A stretch of 64,000 bases of DNA from Gammaproteobacteria bacterium (GTDB taxonomy: Bacteria > Pseudomonadota > Gammaproteobacteria > JAKEHO01), in the NCBI GenBank assembly GCA_022614965.1, contig JAKEHO010000067.1:1-64000 (forward strand). Reading direction: 5' to 3'. The notes below the pieces were generated by a model, which ran no database searches, had not been told where the DNA came from, and saw nothing but the letters and a program-made list of their open reading frames with translations. This document shows positions 13,429-23,964 of this stretch, in pieces; positions within the stretch are counted from its first letter, which is position 1; each line of letters starts with the position of its first letter. Both the position numbers and the translations under genes were made by a program.

Positions 13429-14157
13429 ATGCGTATCCAGTATGTTTCCGACATCCATCTCGAATTCGGACCATTTGAACTGCCAAAAACAGACGCCGAT
13501 GTGGTTGTTGCCGCCGGGGACATCGGTGCAGGAACCAACGGGCTATCATGGCTTGGATTTACCGATTGTCCTGTTATCTATGTTGCTGGAAACCACGAAT
13601 ACTATGGAGGAGATCTGGTATATACGTTGTCGCGGTTGCGCTCGGAAGCCCTGCACACGCACGTCAGTTTCCTGGAAAACGATTCCGTTGTCATCGGCAA
13701 CGTGCGGTTTCTCGGTACAACCTTGTGGACGGATTTCGGCGGCGCCAACGCTGAGATGATGGAGTTCGCGGCACTTTCCATGAATGACTACTACTGCATT
13801 CGTTGTGATGACAAGCCGCTGACAGCCGAACACACTCTGAGGCTCAACGAAGAGGCCAGACAGTGGCTTGAGGAGACACTCAACGAACCCTTCTCCGGTA
13901 AGACAGTCGTCGTAACACATCATGCCCCAAGCTACCAAAGCTGGCATGGTGCCCCTGACTCTCCGATAAAAGACTCCTACTGCAGCGACTTCGTTGATTT
14001 GGTAGGACGTTACCCGATAGATCTATGGATCCACGGACACATTCATTGCGTATCGGACTATACATGCAATGGCGTCCGGATCGTCTGCAATCCTCGAGGC
14101 TACACGGGATATCAGATAGTCGAACATTTTGACGCGGCGAGGACCATTGATATCTAG
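13429..14157 (+). CDS. Metallophosphoesterase (calcineurin-like)
   Basis: YVSDIHLEFG, AAGDIG, GNHEYYGG, VTHHAPS, HGHIH metal-binding motifs. Confidence 0.87.
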   Translation: MRIQYVSDIHLEFGPFELPKTDADVVVAAGDIGAGTNGLSWLGFTDCPVIYVAGNHEYYGGDLVYTLSRLRSEALHTHVSFLENDSVVIGNVRFLGTTLWTDFGGANAEMMEFAALSMNDYYCIRCDDKPLTAEHTLRLNEEARQWLEETLNEPFSGKTVVVTHHAPSYQSWHGAPDSPIKDSYCSDFVDLVGRYPIDLWIHGHIHCVSDYTCNGVRIVCNPRGYTGYQIVEHFDAARTIDI

Positions 14158-14455
14158 CGAGCTGGTAGAGCTACGCGTCACGAATGGCCTTTTGCGAGGG
14201 GCGTGATGACAAGGCGATCCGCGCCCATTCCTCCCCAGTGAATATCCTCCTTTCGAGCTTGGATCGAACGTGCCGGCAATCGCCTGCTGGACTCTACCAC
14301 CCTATGGGCGTCGCTCGGTCCGGGCGGAGGACCGGCGTACAACCCGGCCCAACACCAAACTGGCGGCAGGGTGTCTTGCGTAAATGCGGCCTATCACGCA
14401 GGATCTGGGGTCTTTTATGCTAAGCTCTTAGGTTATCCGTCACACTACACAAGCT

Positions 14456-14794
14456 ATGCCCAAGAAGCCAATCTACAGGGTCATCTTTCACAACCAAGGC
14501 AAGATCTACGAGGTCTACGCAAGATATGCGCGGCAGGGAGACCTGTTCGGCTTCGTCGAAATCGAACAGCTGGTTTTCGGCGACAAGGCATCCGTGGTGG
14601 TTGATCCCTCGGAAGAGAACTTGAAGTCGGAGTTCAAGGGTGTCACGCGGACCTATATCCCCATGCACTCGGTGATACGCATTGATGAGGTCGAAAAAGA
14701 ACGCGCCGGTAAGATCACCCAGGTAACCGAAGACGGTAAAATCGTCGCCCCCTTCCCCATCTACACGAAAAATAGCGAATTGAGCAAGAAATAG
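14456..14794 (+). CDS. DUF1820 family protein
   Basis: 112 aa; [23 protein letters not shown]...[19 protein letters not shown], characteristic of this small conserved family. Confidence 0.82.
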   Translation: MPKKPIYRVIFHNQGKIYEVYARYARQGDLFGFVEIEQLVFGDKASVVVDPSEENLKSEFKGVTRTYIPMHSVIRIDEVEKERAGKITQVTEDGKIVAPFPIYTKNSELSKK

Positions 14795-15027
14795 CCGTCT
14801 CCCATCAAGGGGCACGGCCCCCTCGATCTGCCCTATCACAGAGGCCTCTTCGGGCCAACCGACCCTCACTATGTCTGCAACAAAGATCATCCAGAATGGT
14901 TGTCGGTCTCAGCGGATCCTGTTCATTGACACTCACTACGAAATGTGCGATACCCATAACCCAGGGGGCGCTGCGGCATCGCCTTCATTTCAAATCTACT
15001 TTAAGAAGAATCACTAGGAGGTTCAAT

Positions 15028-16731
15028 ATGAGCGCTTTTCCTCTAAAATTTCATGCTATAAGGAGTGGTTTGAGCGCCTTGGCCGGCGCCTTATTGGTTT
15101 CTCTGGCATCCGTCGGGCCGGCCCTAGCCGACATGGACGCCGTCACTCAGGACATGTTGACCGGATCATGGGAGGATGCCAATAACTGGCTCCACACCAA
15201 CGGAGCCTACTGGCAGAAGCGTTACGCCCCGGCGAACCAGATCAACACAAGCAACGTGAACCGGCTGCGTCCCGCCTTCACCTTCCAGACCGAAGTCATT
15301 GAATCCATGGAGACCTCACCAATCGTCGTGAATGGCCGGATGTTTTTGACCACCTCGTTCAATCACGTCTATGCGATTGATGCGGCGACGGGTGAAGAGA
15401 TCTGGCACTACAAGCACAAGATGGGGCCGGTGACGACTTACTGCTGTGGCCCTAACAATCGTGGCGTCGCGATCTTGGGGAAGATGCTCTACATGGGCAC
15501 CCTGGATGCCAAACTGGTGGCGCTCGATGCGGATACCGGCAAGTTGATGTGGGAGACGCAGATCGCCGAGCCGGAACTCGGCTACAGCGAGACCATGGCG
15601 CCCACCGTCATTAACAACAGGGTGCTGATTGGCACAAATGGTGGCGAATATGGTGTCCGCGGATTCGTGAAGGCCTATAACGCCGCCGACGGTAAGCTCG
15701 TCTGGACCTTCCATACGATTCCCGAAAAGGGGCATGAGGGCGTGTGGGCAACCCATGATGCCACGGGTCGCAACATGCTCCGCGACATCGCCAAGGAAAA
15801 GGCTGACCTGAAGAACGCTGGCGACTTCTGGAAGCGACTTGGCGGCGGTGTCTGGCAGAATCCTGCGATTGATCGTGAGCTGAATACGGTCTACTTCGTG
15901 GTGGGTAATCCCTCACCGGACCTGGACGGCTCCATACGGCCCGGCGATAATCTGTACACCAATTCCTTGGTGGCGGTCGACCTAGACACCGGCAAGTACA
16001 AGTGCCACTTCCAGTACATCGCCCACGACGTGTGGGACCTGGACGCAGTCAGCCCGGTCATCCTGACCGATGTTAAGGACAAGAACGGCAAAACGGTGCC
16101 GGGTGCCCTACACGGTGGCAAGACCGGCCATATCTATGTGCATGACCGTCGCAATTGCAGCCTGATCCGTTTCTCCGAGGCCATGGTGCCGCAGGAGAAC
16201 ATGTGGGTGCTGCCGACTAAAGAAGGCAAGCGGATGCTACCCGGTGCAAACGGCGGCGTAGAGTGGTCACCCATGGCGGTCAATCCTGACCTCGGCTTGG
16301 CCTACGCCGTCAATTTGCACCAGCCGATGACCTATCATGTGGAGAGCACGCCCTACCCCGGTGGCAAGCTCTGGCTGGGCGGCGCGTTTAAGGTCATCCC
16401 AACTGAAGCGCAGTGGGGCAACATCACTGCGGTTAACTACAACAGCGGCAAGATCGCTTGGCAGGTCAAGACCGAACAGCCCATGATGGGTGGAGCTCTG
16501 GCAACGGCCGGTGGCTTGGTGTTCGCCGGCGAAGGCAACGGATGGTTCAGAGCCTATAATGCCGAGAATGGTACGAAGCTGTGGCAATACCAGGCGGGTG
16601 CCGGTGTCAATGCGCCCGCCGTCTCCTACACAGTGAACGGCAAGCAATACATTGCTGTTGCCGCCGGTGGCAATGTGCAGTTGAACTTCAAGCGCGGTAA
16701 CAGCGTCGTCGCGTTTTCGCTGGTCGAATAA
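15028..16731 (+). CDS. PQQ-dependent alcohol dehydrogenase, periplasmic
   Basis: AGGAGG RBS then [14 protein letters not shown]... with signal peptide; vicinal CC ([10 protein letters not shown]), repeated beta-propeller W motifs ([29 protein letters not shown]), catalytic region [11 protein letters not shown]. Confidence 0.88.
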   Translation: MSAFPLKFHAIRSGLSALAGALLVSLASVGPALADMDAVTQDMLTGSWEDANNWLHTNGAYWQKRYAPANQINTSNVNRLRPAFTFQTEVIESMETSPIVVNGRMFLTTSFNHVYAIDAATGEEIWHYKHKMGPVTTYCCGPNNRGVAILGKMLYMGTLDAKLVALDADTGKLMWETQIAEPELGYSETMAPTVINNRVLIGTNGGEYGVRGFVKAYNAADGKLVWTFHTIPEKGHEGVWATHDATGRNMLRDIAKEKADLKNAGDFWKRLGGGVWQNPAIDRELNTVYFVVGNPSPDLDGSIRPGDNLYTNSLVAVDLDTGKYKCHFQYIAHDVWDLDAVSPVILTDVKDKNGKTVPGALHGGKTGHIYVHDRRNCSLIRFSEAMVPQENMWVLPTKEGKRMLPGANGGVEWSPMAVNPDLGLAYAVNLHQPMTYHVESTPYPGGKLWLGGAFKVIPTEAQWGNITAVNYNSGKIAWQVKTEQPMMGGALATAGGLVFAGEGNGWFRAYNAENGTKLWQYQAGAGVNAPAVSYTVNGKQYIAVAAGGNVQLNFKRGNSVVAFSLVE

Positions 16732-16754
16732 TAAGCCCAAGACGCTATCACTTT

Positions 16755-16784
16755 AACGGCCGCCCCATCGGGCGGCCGTTTTTT
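16755..16784 (+). terminator. Rho-independent terminator after PQQ dehydrogenase
   Basis: AACGGCCGCCCCATCGGGCGGCCGTTTTTT. Confidence 0.9.
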
Positions 16785-16872
16785 GTGCGGTGCCGTATCT
16801 GATAGAGTGAACTCTTGCTAGAGACCGTAGGTCCGAGTCTCTGCAACCGTGATCTTCGTTAAGGGAGATAAA

Positions 16873-17454
16873 ATGTCGATGAAATTTTTGGGAGGTCTTT
16901 GCCTTGTTGCCTGTACGCTAGCTGGTGGACCGCTATTGGCGGATGAGTATGCGAGTATCAGGGACAAACTTCAGATCTGCTTCACCTGTCATGGTGAGGA
17001 CGGCGCGTTGCCGCCAGAGGGCAAATACCCAATCCTCGCTGGACAACACTTCTACTATCTCTACAGTCAGCTTAAGGACTTCAATGCAGAGCGACGCCAA
17101 AACCCCGAGATGAGCCCTATGGCCGCCAACCTGACCAACGAGGAAATGCAAGCGTTAGCCAAGTTCTTCTCTGAGCAGTCCTGGCCGAGCACCGGGTTTG
17201 TATCCGACCCTGCTAAGGCAGAAAAAGCGGAGCTCAGCGCGATGTCCGGTGAATGCGTGCAATGCCATCTCGGCGGCTACGAAGGAGCCAGCGGTGTTCC
17301 ACGACTCGCTGGTCAGCAGAGCGAATACCTGAAGCAAACCATGTTGGATCTTAAGACGAGGGCACGGGCTAATGCGCCCGACAAATCTTCCTTGATGAAC
17401 GTCCTATCGGACGAGGACATCGACTATCTTGCCAACTATCTCGGCGGCCTATAG
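16873..17454 (+). CDS. Di-heme c-type cytochrome (cytochrome c4-like)
   Basis: Signal peptide and two CXXCH motifs (CFTCHGEDG, CVQCHLGG) each followed by a PxLAGQ motif; RBS AAGGGAGA upstream. Confidence 0.87.
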   Translation: MSMKFLGGLCLVACTLAGGPLLADEYASIRDKLQICFTCHGEDGALPPEGKYPILAGQHFYYLYSQLKDFNAERRQNPEMSPMAANLTNEEMQALAKFFSEQSWPSTGFVSDPAKAEKAELSAMSGECVQCHLGGYEGASGVPRLAGQQSEYLKQTMLDLKTRARANAPDKSSLMNVLSDEDIDYLANYLGGL

Positions 17455-17482
17455 TCAATACGCCAGTATGACTGGATACGAG

Positions 17483-18256
17483 TCATGGTGGCAGTTCAGC
17501 CTTTGACGGCGTGCCAGCGTTCTCGAACAAGTGAACGGCTCCAGAGTATCCGGCCTCTTTCGCATGGTCTAAAGCCGTTTTACCGTCCCTGTCCTTTATG
17601 GATGTCTTGGCGCCGGCGGCCAAGAGTGCCTGAACAGTCTCGGTGTATCCCCCGTCTGCTGCCATTATCATGGCGGTCATGCCCCGGTTATCCTGAAGGT
17701 TCGGATCAGCGCCGGCCTCCAGCAAATAACTCACGGTTTCAGGGTGCCCATAGCCTGCCGCCCACATCAGGATGGTGAGGTCATTGCCGTAGCGCGCGTT
17801 CACATTAACATCCTTCTCAAGCAGCAGCTTGACAATTTCAAGATCCCCGTCGCCCGCCGCATAGACGATCGCGGTCTTGCCTGCGTTATCCACATAATCC
17901 ACCCGAGCACCCGCATCAAGCAACAACCGTACGATGTCGATATGACTTCCGTAAACGGCCTCGGCCAAAGGCGAAATATTCTTCAGGTTCGGCCGGTTGA
18001 CCTCCGCTCCATATTGGATCAAAAGCGCAACCGTTTCCGTGTGCCCTTCTCGTGCGGCATAGAGTAAAGGAGTGTTTCCGAACCGATTCCGTACGTTGAC
18101 GCTAGCACCTTCGTCCAAGAGTGCTTTGACTGTATCCGTACTCCCCTCCTTCGCCGCATCCAAAAGGAGAAAATCCTGTTCGCGATCGGCTCGAACTGAG
18201 GAGACAGCTAAAACCGCAGCCATCAGACAGGCATAACGCACGGATCTGTGCAGCAT
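17483..18256 (-). CDS. Secreted ankyrin-repeat protein
   Basis: 257 aa; signal peptide then consecutive ankyrin repeats (GNTPLLYAAREGHTETVALLIQYGAEVNRPN etc.). Confidence 0.88.
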   Translation of the reverse strand: MLHRSVRYACLMAAVLAVSSVRADREQDFLLLDAAKEGSTDTVKALLDEGASVNVRNRFGNTPLLYAAREGHTETVALLIQYGAEVNRPNLKNISPLAEAVYGSHIDIVRLLLDAGARVDYVDNAGKTAIVYAAGDGDLEIVKLLLEKDVNVNARYGNDLTILMWAAGYGHPETVSYLLEAGADPNLQDNRGMTAMIMAADGGYTETVQALLAAGAKTSIKDRDGKTALDHAKEAGYSGAVHLFENAGTPSKAELPP

Positions 18257-18343
18257 CTCATTAGCCCTTCTCTTATTGGCATTAGCATACGCGCGCCGAA
18301 ATAATGATTGCGGATCCCGGAAAGTCGAACTGTTTTTCTTCTT

Positions 18344-19369
18344 TTAGCGGTCCGTCGAGTACGTTAACAAGGTTTCTACGTGGGCGGCAACACTGCTGGC
18401 CAAGCCATCCAAATTGTAACCGCCTTCGAGAACCGAAACTAGACGGCCACGACAATGCCTGCCAGCAATATCCATTGCCCGCTGTGTGATTGCCACATAG
18501 CCATCGTCTGTGACATCAAAACAACCCAGCAAGTCGTCCTTTCTGCTGTCGAAGCCGGCCGAGATGAGCACCAGATCCGGTTCGAATACATCGGCCGCCG
18601 GTAGGAGGCGCTGATCAAACGCCGAGACGATATCCGCGTCTGTCGCCCCGCAGTCGAGGTGCACATTGATATTGTAACCGTAGCCCGGGCCGGCACCTTT
18701 GCGGCGTGGATCACCGGTGCCCGGATAGGCATGATAATCGTGGGTGGAGAAGTACAAGACGGTCGGATCATCATAAAAAACCGCTTCCGTTGCATTTCCA
18801 TGATGATAATCCCAGTCTATGATCAACACCTTATTGATGCCATGCACCGCCTGTGCATACCGGGCCGCGACCGCGACCGTATTATAAAAACAAAATCCCT
18901 CTTCCTTGCCGGTATTTGCCGCATGATGGCCAGGGGGGCGTACGGCACAGAACGCGTTACGTAGGCGACCCTCACAAACCTCTGTGACAGCAGCCAACGC
19001 TCCCGCGACTGCATGCATTGCAACGATATGTGTTTTACCGTAGCGGGCGCGAATGGATGCGATGTGAGCCTCATCATGTACCCTCAATAAGTGGGAATGC
19101 ACGTTATCAAGCGGTCGAACTTTGACAACGTCATTGACCAGCCCCGTGTCTTCCATTTTGTCTCTAATTGCGGCCAATCGCATGGGCGATTCGGGATGCC
19201 CAGGCGATAACCAATGTTCCATGTAGAGCGTTTCGAACACATACCCTGTCCCTGCACCGATCCGCTTCACGGCCAGCATTGCGTCGGCGGAGGATGCGAG
19301 CCGCCAGAAAGTCAGTATGCTCCCCGCCAATATGCCTGAGAGGCAGCTCACAAAGGCTCTTCGTTTCAC
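18344..19369 (-). CDS. Histone deacetylase / acetylpolyamine amidohydrolase family protein with N-terminal export signal
   Basis: 341 aa; RPPGHHA, DWDYHHGNAT, SAGFDSRKDD, LEGGYN catalytic/zinc motifs; MKRRAFVSCLSGILAGSILTFWRLASSADA leader. Confidence 0.9.
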   Translation of the reverse strand: MKRRAFVSCLSGILAGSILTFWRLASSADAMLAVKRIGAGTGYVFETLYMEHWLSPGHPESPMRLAAIRDKMEDTGLVNDVVKVRPLDNVHSHLLRVHDEAHIASIRARYGKTHIVAMHAVAGALAAVTEVCEGRLRNAFCAVRPPGHHAANTGKEEGFCFYNTVAVAARYAQAVHGINKVLIIDWDYHHGNATEAVFYDDPTVLYFSTHDYHAYPGTGDPRRKGAGPGYGYNINVHLDCGATDADIVSAFDQRLLPAADVFEPDLVLISAGFDSRKDDLLGCFDVTDDGYVAITQRAMDIAGRHCRGRLVSVLEGGYNLDGLASSVAAHVETLLTYSTDR

Positions 19370-19528
19370 ACCCTAGTGCCTAGTTTCTTGTCCCGTGATT
19401 GGGGCCCACCATACGAAGCCGCACCAAGATTATTAGTCTTCTTAGCCTATTAGAGGAACTACTTTATGATAACATTCAATGGTGATTCGCGATTTGTTGC
19501 ATGTATTGTGCCGATGTAGCCAGCCGCA

Positions 19529-20038
19529 ATGAAGTCTAGCGTGTTTGCATGTCTACTTGTAGCCTATCCGCTATCTGCCCTTGCGCAATGGACTGTCATG
19601 AACGATATCGATGCCAACACCAACGAAAAAACCAAGGTTGCGTATACCAATAACGCTGCAGGCTATAGCCTTGAGATCTACGAGGACAAGAACGGTGTTA
19701 TTCGCTCACGCTTTACCCTCAATGGCGGATTCAGTGTGCTCGCGCAGAACAGCTGTCCAACGATTCAAGTCGACAAACACAAACCGATAAACCTCTCGAT
19801 CGATGATGGACTGTGCGTCCTCGATAAAAAAAGTGCCGAACATGTCCTCGGTTACGTTGAAAATAACCGGGTTATATCAAGGCCCTTGTACTACTTAATG
19901 AATGGTCGATCGATCGTCTATCGATTTAATCTGGAAAATGGCGGATATGGACAGACCGAGTTTTCCTTGAATGGCTCCAAATACGCACTGGTAAGTACCC
20001 TAGGAATCGAGATCGAGGTAGTACCCAGCGACCAGTGA
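19529..20038 (+). CDS. Hypothetical secreted protein
   Basis: 169 aa; signal peptide MKSSVFACLLVAYPLSALAQ; no family recognised. Confidence 0.6.
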   Translation: MKSSVFACLLVAYPLSALAQWTVMNDIDANTNEKTKVAYTNNAAGYSLEIYEDKNGVIRSRFTLNGGFSVLAQNSCPTIQVDKHKPINLSIDDGLCVLDKKSAEHVLGYVENNRVISRPLYYLMNGRSIVYRFNLENGGYGQTEFSLNGSKYALVSTLGIEIEVVPSDQ

Positions 20039-20345
20039 TCAACCTGTCAGCGACCCAGCTCGCCCTAGCGCCTTGCATGACAATGTCTGGACAGAGGCGA
20101 GCGACTGGTACAAAAGCAACGTTGGCCCGACTCCACACGCGCCCTAGCTGAGAGACTACGATCAGAGTTAACCGGGCGTAGTGCGCAACCTCCTCCCAGT
20201 GCCCGATACACCGAGCACACTCGCCCCATCCAGTTACAGACTTCCCAGAAAATCAATATGCCGCGCAGCGGCAATGCCCGATAATGGATTTAAAAGGGAC
20301 ATCCCAGCAAAATAAGCTACCACAGGATCATTCGTACACCGGCAC

Positions 20346-21503
20346 TTGCACACCTCTTTTACGATGCAAATTCGCTGCATTCAAAGCCTGCAGGATGTCC
20401 CCGCCGCCAACTGGAATCGGCTAACTGACGGATCCAACCCTTTTCTAAAGCATGAGTTCCTCATTGCACTGGAGCAGCATCACTGCCTCGAAGAAAACGG
20501 CTGGCAGCCCTATTATCTGGTTACGGAGAAAGAAGGCCGGCTGGATGGGGCCATGCCGTTGTATTTAAAGTGGAATTCCTATGGTGAATTCGTATTCGAT
20601 TGGGCATGGGCCGAGGCGTATAAGCGTGCGGGTGGTGCATATTACCCCAAACTGGTGGCCTCTATACCATTCACGCCGGTTACGGGACCACGGCTGTTGG
20701 TGTGTCGATACGATGATCGGCAAGCGCAACCCATGGATGCGCTCATTGATGGAGCCCCTTCGCTGGCTCGCCAGCTTGACGTCTCGTCTCTTCATTTTCA
20801 CTTTACCACTACAGAAGACACCGACCGGCTGGAACAACACGGATTGATGCGCCGTCTAGGCTATCAATATCACTGGTCAAACCACTTTTATTGGGACTTC
20901 CAGGATTTTCTAGACTGTCTAACGTCTAAAAAACGCAAACAGATCAAACGGGAGCGCCGAGCGATACAAGAGGCCGGTATTGCCATCGAACTTTTAAATG
21001 ACAGCAACACTAATAAAGCACACTGGGAATCATTTTATGATTTCTATTGCTCAACATTTCTGCGCAAGTGGAGTAAACCGCGATTGACTCTCGACTTTTT
21101 CAAGTCGATAGGAAACACCCTGGGGGATCAGACATTACTGCTGTTAGCGCGTCATCGTTCCCGATAGGTGGCAGGGGCCCTATTCCTGCGTGGAGGAGAT
21201 ACGCTGTTTGGGCGTTATTGGGGTTGCAGCGAGCAATTCGCGAATCTGCATTTTGAGATGTGCTACTATCAAGCCATTGATTATTGCATAGCCAATCAAC
21301 TGCAACGCTTCGAGTCCGGCGCCCAGGGAGAGCACAAGATTAGCCGGGGGTTTTCACCGAAGCGAACCTGGTCAGCCCATTGGATAAAAGATGCCAGCTT
21401 CCACAAAGCGGTCCACGATTTTCTTATACGTGAACGCCAGGTTGTCGACCGATATATCGGTTTATTGACTCAACACGCCCCTTATAAACGGATGTCACCG
21501 TGA
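20346..21503 (+). pseudogene. DUF482 / peptidogalycan-biosynthesis (FemAB/GNAT-like) protein interrupted by an in-frame TAG at 21165-21167
   Basis: ORFs 20346..21167 and 21168..21503 are in the same frame; the second continues the family C-terminus (VAGALFLRGGDTLFGRYWGCSEQFANLHFEMCYYQAIDYCI). Confidence 0.82.
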
Positions 21504-21626
21504 TGCTCAACATAGAGATCAGGCCACTGTGTTATAGAGGCTGAGCGAGACAAGCCCAATCATTGGCCGATTGCCACATACCAGACTACCGGCCCAGCGG
21601 TGATCAGGACCGAGGCCTCTTAAGTC

Positions 21627-22337
21627 ATGCGCAACAAGCTATATTGGATATCAGATCAATTGCTCGCCGATGATTTCCCAGATGTGGCAAAAGCATTGGC
21701 TGAGCCTGATGGCCTACTAGCGATAGGGGGGGATCTTGACACTGAGCGCTTGCTCGATGCATACCGAACAGGGATCTTTCCTTGGTACAGCGAAGGTCAA
21801 CCCATACTTTGGTGGTCGCCAGATCCACGTTCGGTACTGTTCCCTCAAAACTTAAAAGTTTCACGCAGTTTGCGCAAATTCTTGCGAATGAGGCAGTTTC
21901 ACGTAACATCTGATCAGGCATTTCGCGATGTCTTGTTGGCATGTGCCGAAGCAAGAGATCATCGATCCGGAACATGGATTACCTCCGATATGATAGAAGC
22001 TTATTATCAACTGCATGTCCAAAAGTACGCCCACTCGATTGAGTGCTGGCATGATGGTAAATTAGTTGGTGGACTCTACGGCATAGCATTAGGTCGCGTG
22101 TTCTTTGGCGAATCAATGTTCAGTAACATGACCAATGCATCTAAGGTTGGGCTTGTATACCTGGTTAGAAAATTGCTGGAATGGGATTTTAAACTCATCG
22201 ATTGCCAGGTACACTCCAAACACCTAGAGAGACTTGGGGCGGTAACGATACCACGGCAGCAATTTGTACAAATGTTGGATCAGTGGTGCGACCCCATTGA
22301 TCAGAGTTTCGCCTGGCATACGATTGCCGACAGCTAA
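21627..22337 (+). CDS. aat: Leucyl/phenylalanyl-tRNA--protein transferase
   Basis: FPDVAKALAEPDGLLAIGGDLDTERLLDAYRTGIFPWYSEGQPILWWSPDPR. Confidence 0.96.
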   Translation: MRNKLYWISDQLLADDFPDVAKALAEPDGLLAIGGDLDTERLLDAYRTGIFPWYSEGQPILWWSPDPRSVLFPQNLKVSRSLRKFLRMRQFHVTSDQAFRDVLLACAEARDHRSGTWITSDMIEAYYQLHVQKYAHSIECWHDGKLVGGLYGIALGRVFFGESMFSNMTNASKVGLVYLVRKLLEWDFKLIDCQVHSKHLERLGAVTIPRQQFVQMLDQWCDPIDQSFAWHTIADS

Positions 22338-23065
22338 TGAATCAAGCCACCTACTCTGCAAAGCTAAACTTTTATGCCACGCCGCCACATGAGTGCAGCT
22401 ATCTACCTAACAGGGAATCAGTGACCCTGTTTGCAGATCCCCGATTCCCGAAATCAAATCTACTCTACGCCACGCTGGCCAACCACGGATTTCGACGCAG
22501 CGGCGAACACCTCTACCGGCCGACCTGCCCCACGTGTAACGCCTGTGTACCTATTCGGTTGCCGGTCGCCGAATTTCGACCGCGACGCAGACAGCGGCGA
22601 ACGTGGCGCCGAAATACAGACCTCACTGTTACCCCAGTCGCGCCGCAATATAAAGATGAGCATTTTCGTCTTTACCAAGACTACATCGCTGCACGTCACA
22701 AGGGCGGTGGAATGGATAATTCCAGTCCTCAAAGCTACATGGATTTCTTGACCTCAACTTGGGCGGATACGGTTTTCTACGAACTGCGCCATGAACGCCG
22801 GTTGCTCGGAGTGTCCGTCATTGATCGCATGCCGAAGGCTCTATCTGCAGTCTATACCTTCTTCGATCCCGACTGTCAGGACCGCAGCCTTGGGCGATTT
22901 TCAGTTCTCTATGCCATCAGAGAAGCCACCCGACTTGGACTATCCTGGCTATATCTGGGTTATTGGATAGGGGAATGTGAGAAGATGCGATACAAAGATG
23001 AGTATCAACCCCTTGAGTACTATCGTAATGGCCGGTGGCTACGCCAGGTGGACACCAAGCAATAG
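22337..23065 (+). CDS. bpt: Aspartate/glutamate leucyltransferase (arginyl-tRNA-protein transferase family)
   Basis: HECSYLPNRESVTLFADPRFP, CPTCNACVPIRLPV, YLGYWIGECEKMRYK; 1-nt overlap with aat. Confidence 0.95.
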   Translation: MNQATYSAKLNFYATPPHECSYLPNRESVTLFADPRFPKSNLLYATLANHGFRRSGEHLYRPTCPTCNACVPIRLPVAEFRPRRRQRRTWRRNTDLTVTPVAPQYKDEHFRLYQDYIAARHKGGGMDNSSPQSYMDFLTSTWADTVFYELRHERRLLGVSVIDRMPKALSAVYTFFDPDCQDRSLGRFSVLYAIREATRLGLSWLYLGYWIGECEKMRYKDEYQPLEYYRNGRWLRQVDTKQ

Positions 23066-23141
23066 CATTATGCGAGAGATGCCACTTTAGGGCACAATTT
23101 AATTTTTAACAAGAATCTACCAGGGAGTTACGTAATACTGC

Positions 23142-23360
23142 ATGCCCAAAGAAGATCACATTGAAATGGAAGGCACCGTTATCGAGACGCTGCCCAACAC
23201 GATGTTCAGGGTAGAATTGGATAATGGTCACGTGATCACCGCCCACATCTCAGGGAAAATGCGTAAGAACTATATACGCATCCTAACCGGCGACAAAGTG
23301 ACCGTCGAGCTGACGCCCTACGATTTGACGAAAGGCCGGATCACCTACCGCGCGCGCTAA
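23142..23360 (+). CDS. infA: Translation initiation factor IF-1
   Basis: 72 aa; [48 protein letters not shown]. Confidence 0.98.
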   Translation: MPKEDHIEMEGTVIETLPNTMFRVELDNGHVITAHISGKMRKNYIRILTGDKVTVELTPYDLTKGRITYRAR

Positions 23361-23436
23361 TGACGCTGAACACACACCAACCGGTTGTAGCGCGGACCTA
23401 AAATTTATATAAGCATAACGCACAGCGCATCGCTTT

Positions 23437-23925
23437 TTAATTTGCGTTCGCTGCGGAGTTGATCTGCAAGCGAATCGCGTCGAGTAAGCCTAGCGACGCC
23501 GCATTAATCAACTCCAACACCTTTTCAAAGCCATTTACTCCGCTGCCATACGGATCGGGGATGTCCAAGGGCCCCGCTTCGCTGGCATATGTCATAAAAA
23601 GCTTGAGTTTATCTACGTGACTCGGTGGGCAGGCGGACAGCAGATCATGATGGTTTTGCCTGTCCATCGCCACAATATAATCGAATCGCAAAAAGTCCGA
23701 TTTGTTAATCCTGCGAGCCCGCAGATGACTAATATCAATGCCCTGTCTTAGGGTCGCTATTTGCGCACGGGGATCCGGTGGCTGCCCAAGCTGATAGGCG
23801 TGGGTGCCTGCCGAGTCGATATCGACAATATCTTGCAAATTCGCATCGCGAATAACTTTTGAAAACACGCCTTGCGCAATCGGCGATCGGCAAATATTAC
23901 CCATACAAACAAATAGCACTTTCAT
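23437..23925 (-). CDS. Low molecular weight protein-tyrosine phosphatase
   Basis: VCMGNICRSPIAQGVF active-site loop, DPYGSG. Confidence 0.94.
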   Translation of the reverse strand: MKVLFVCMGNICRSPIAQGVFSKVIRDANLQDIVDIDSAGTHAYQLGQPPDPRAQIATLRQGIDISHLRARRINKSDFLRFDYIVAMDRQNHHDLLSACPPSHVDKLKLFMTYASEAGPLDIPDPYGSGVNGFEKVLELINAASLGLLDAIRLQINSAANAN

Positions 23926-23964
23926 AACGCTCGTTGCACCGTACCTAGGAACGGCTTGATGACG

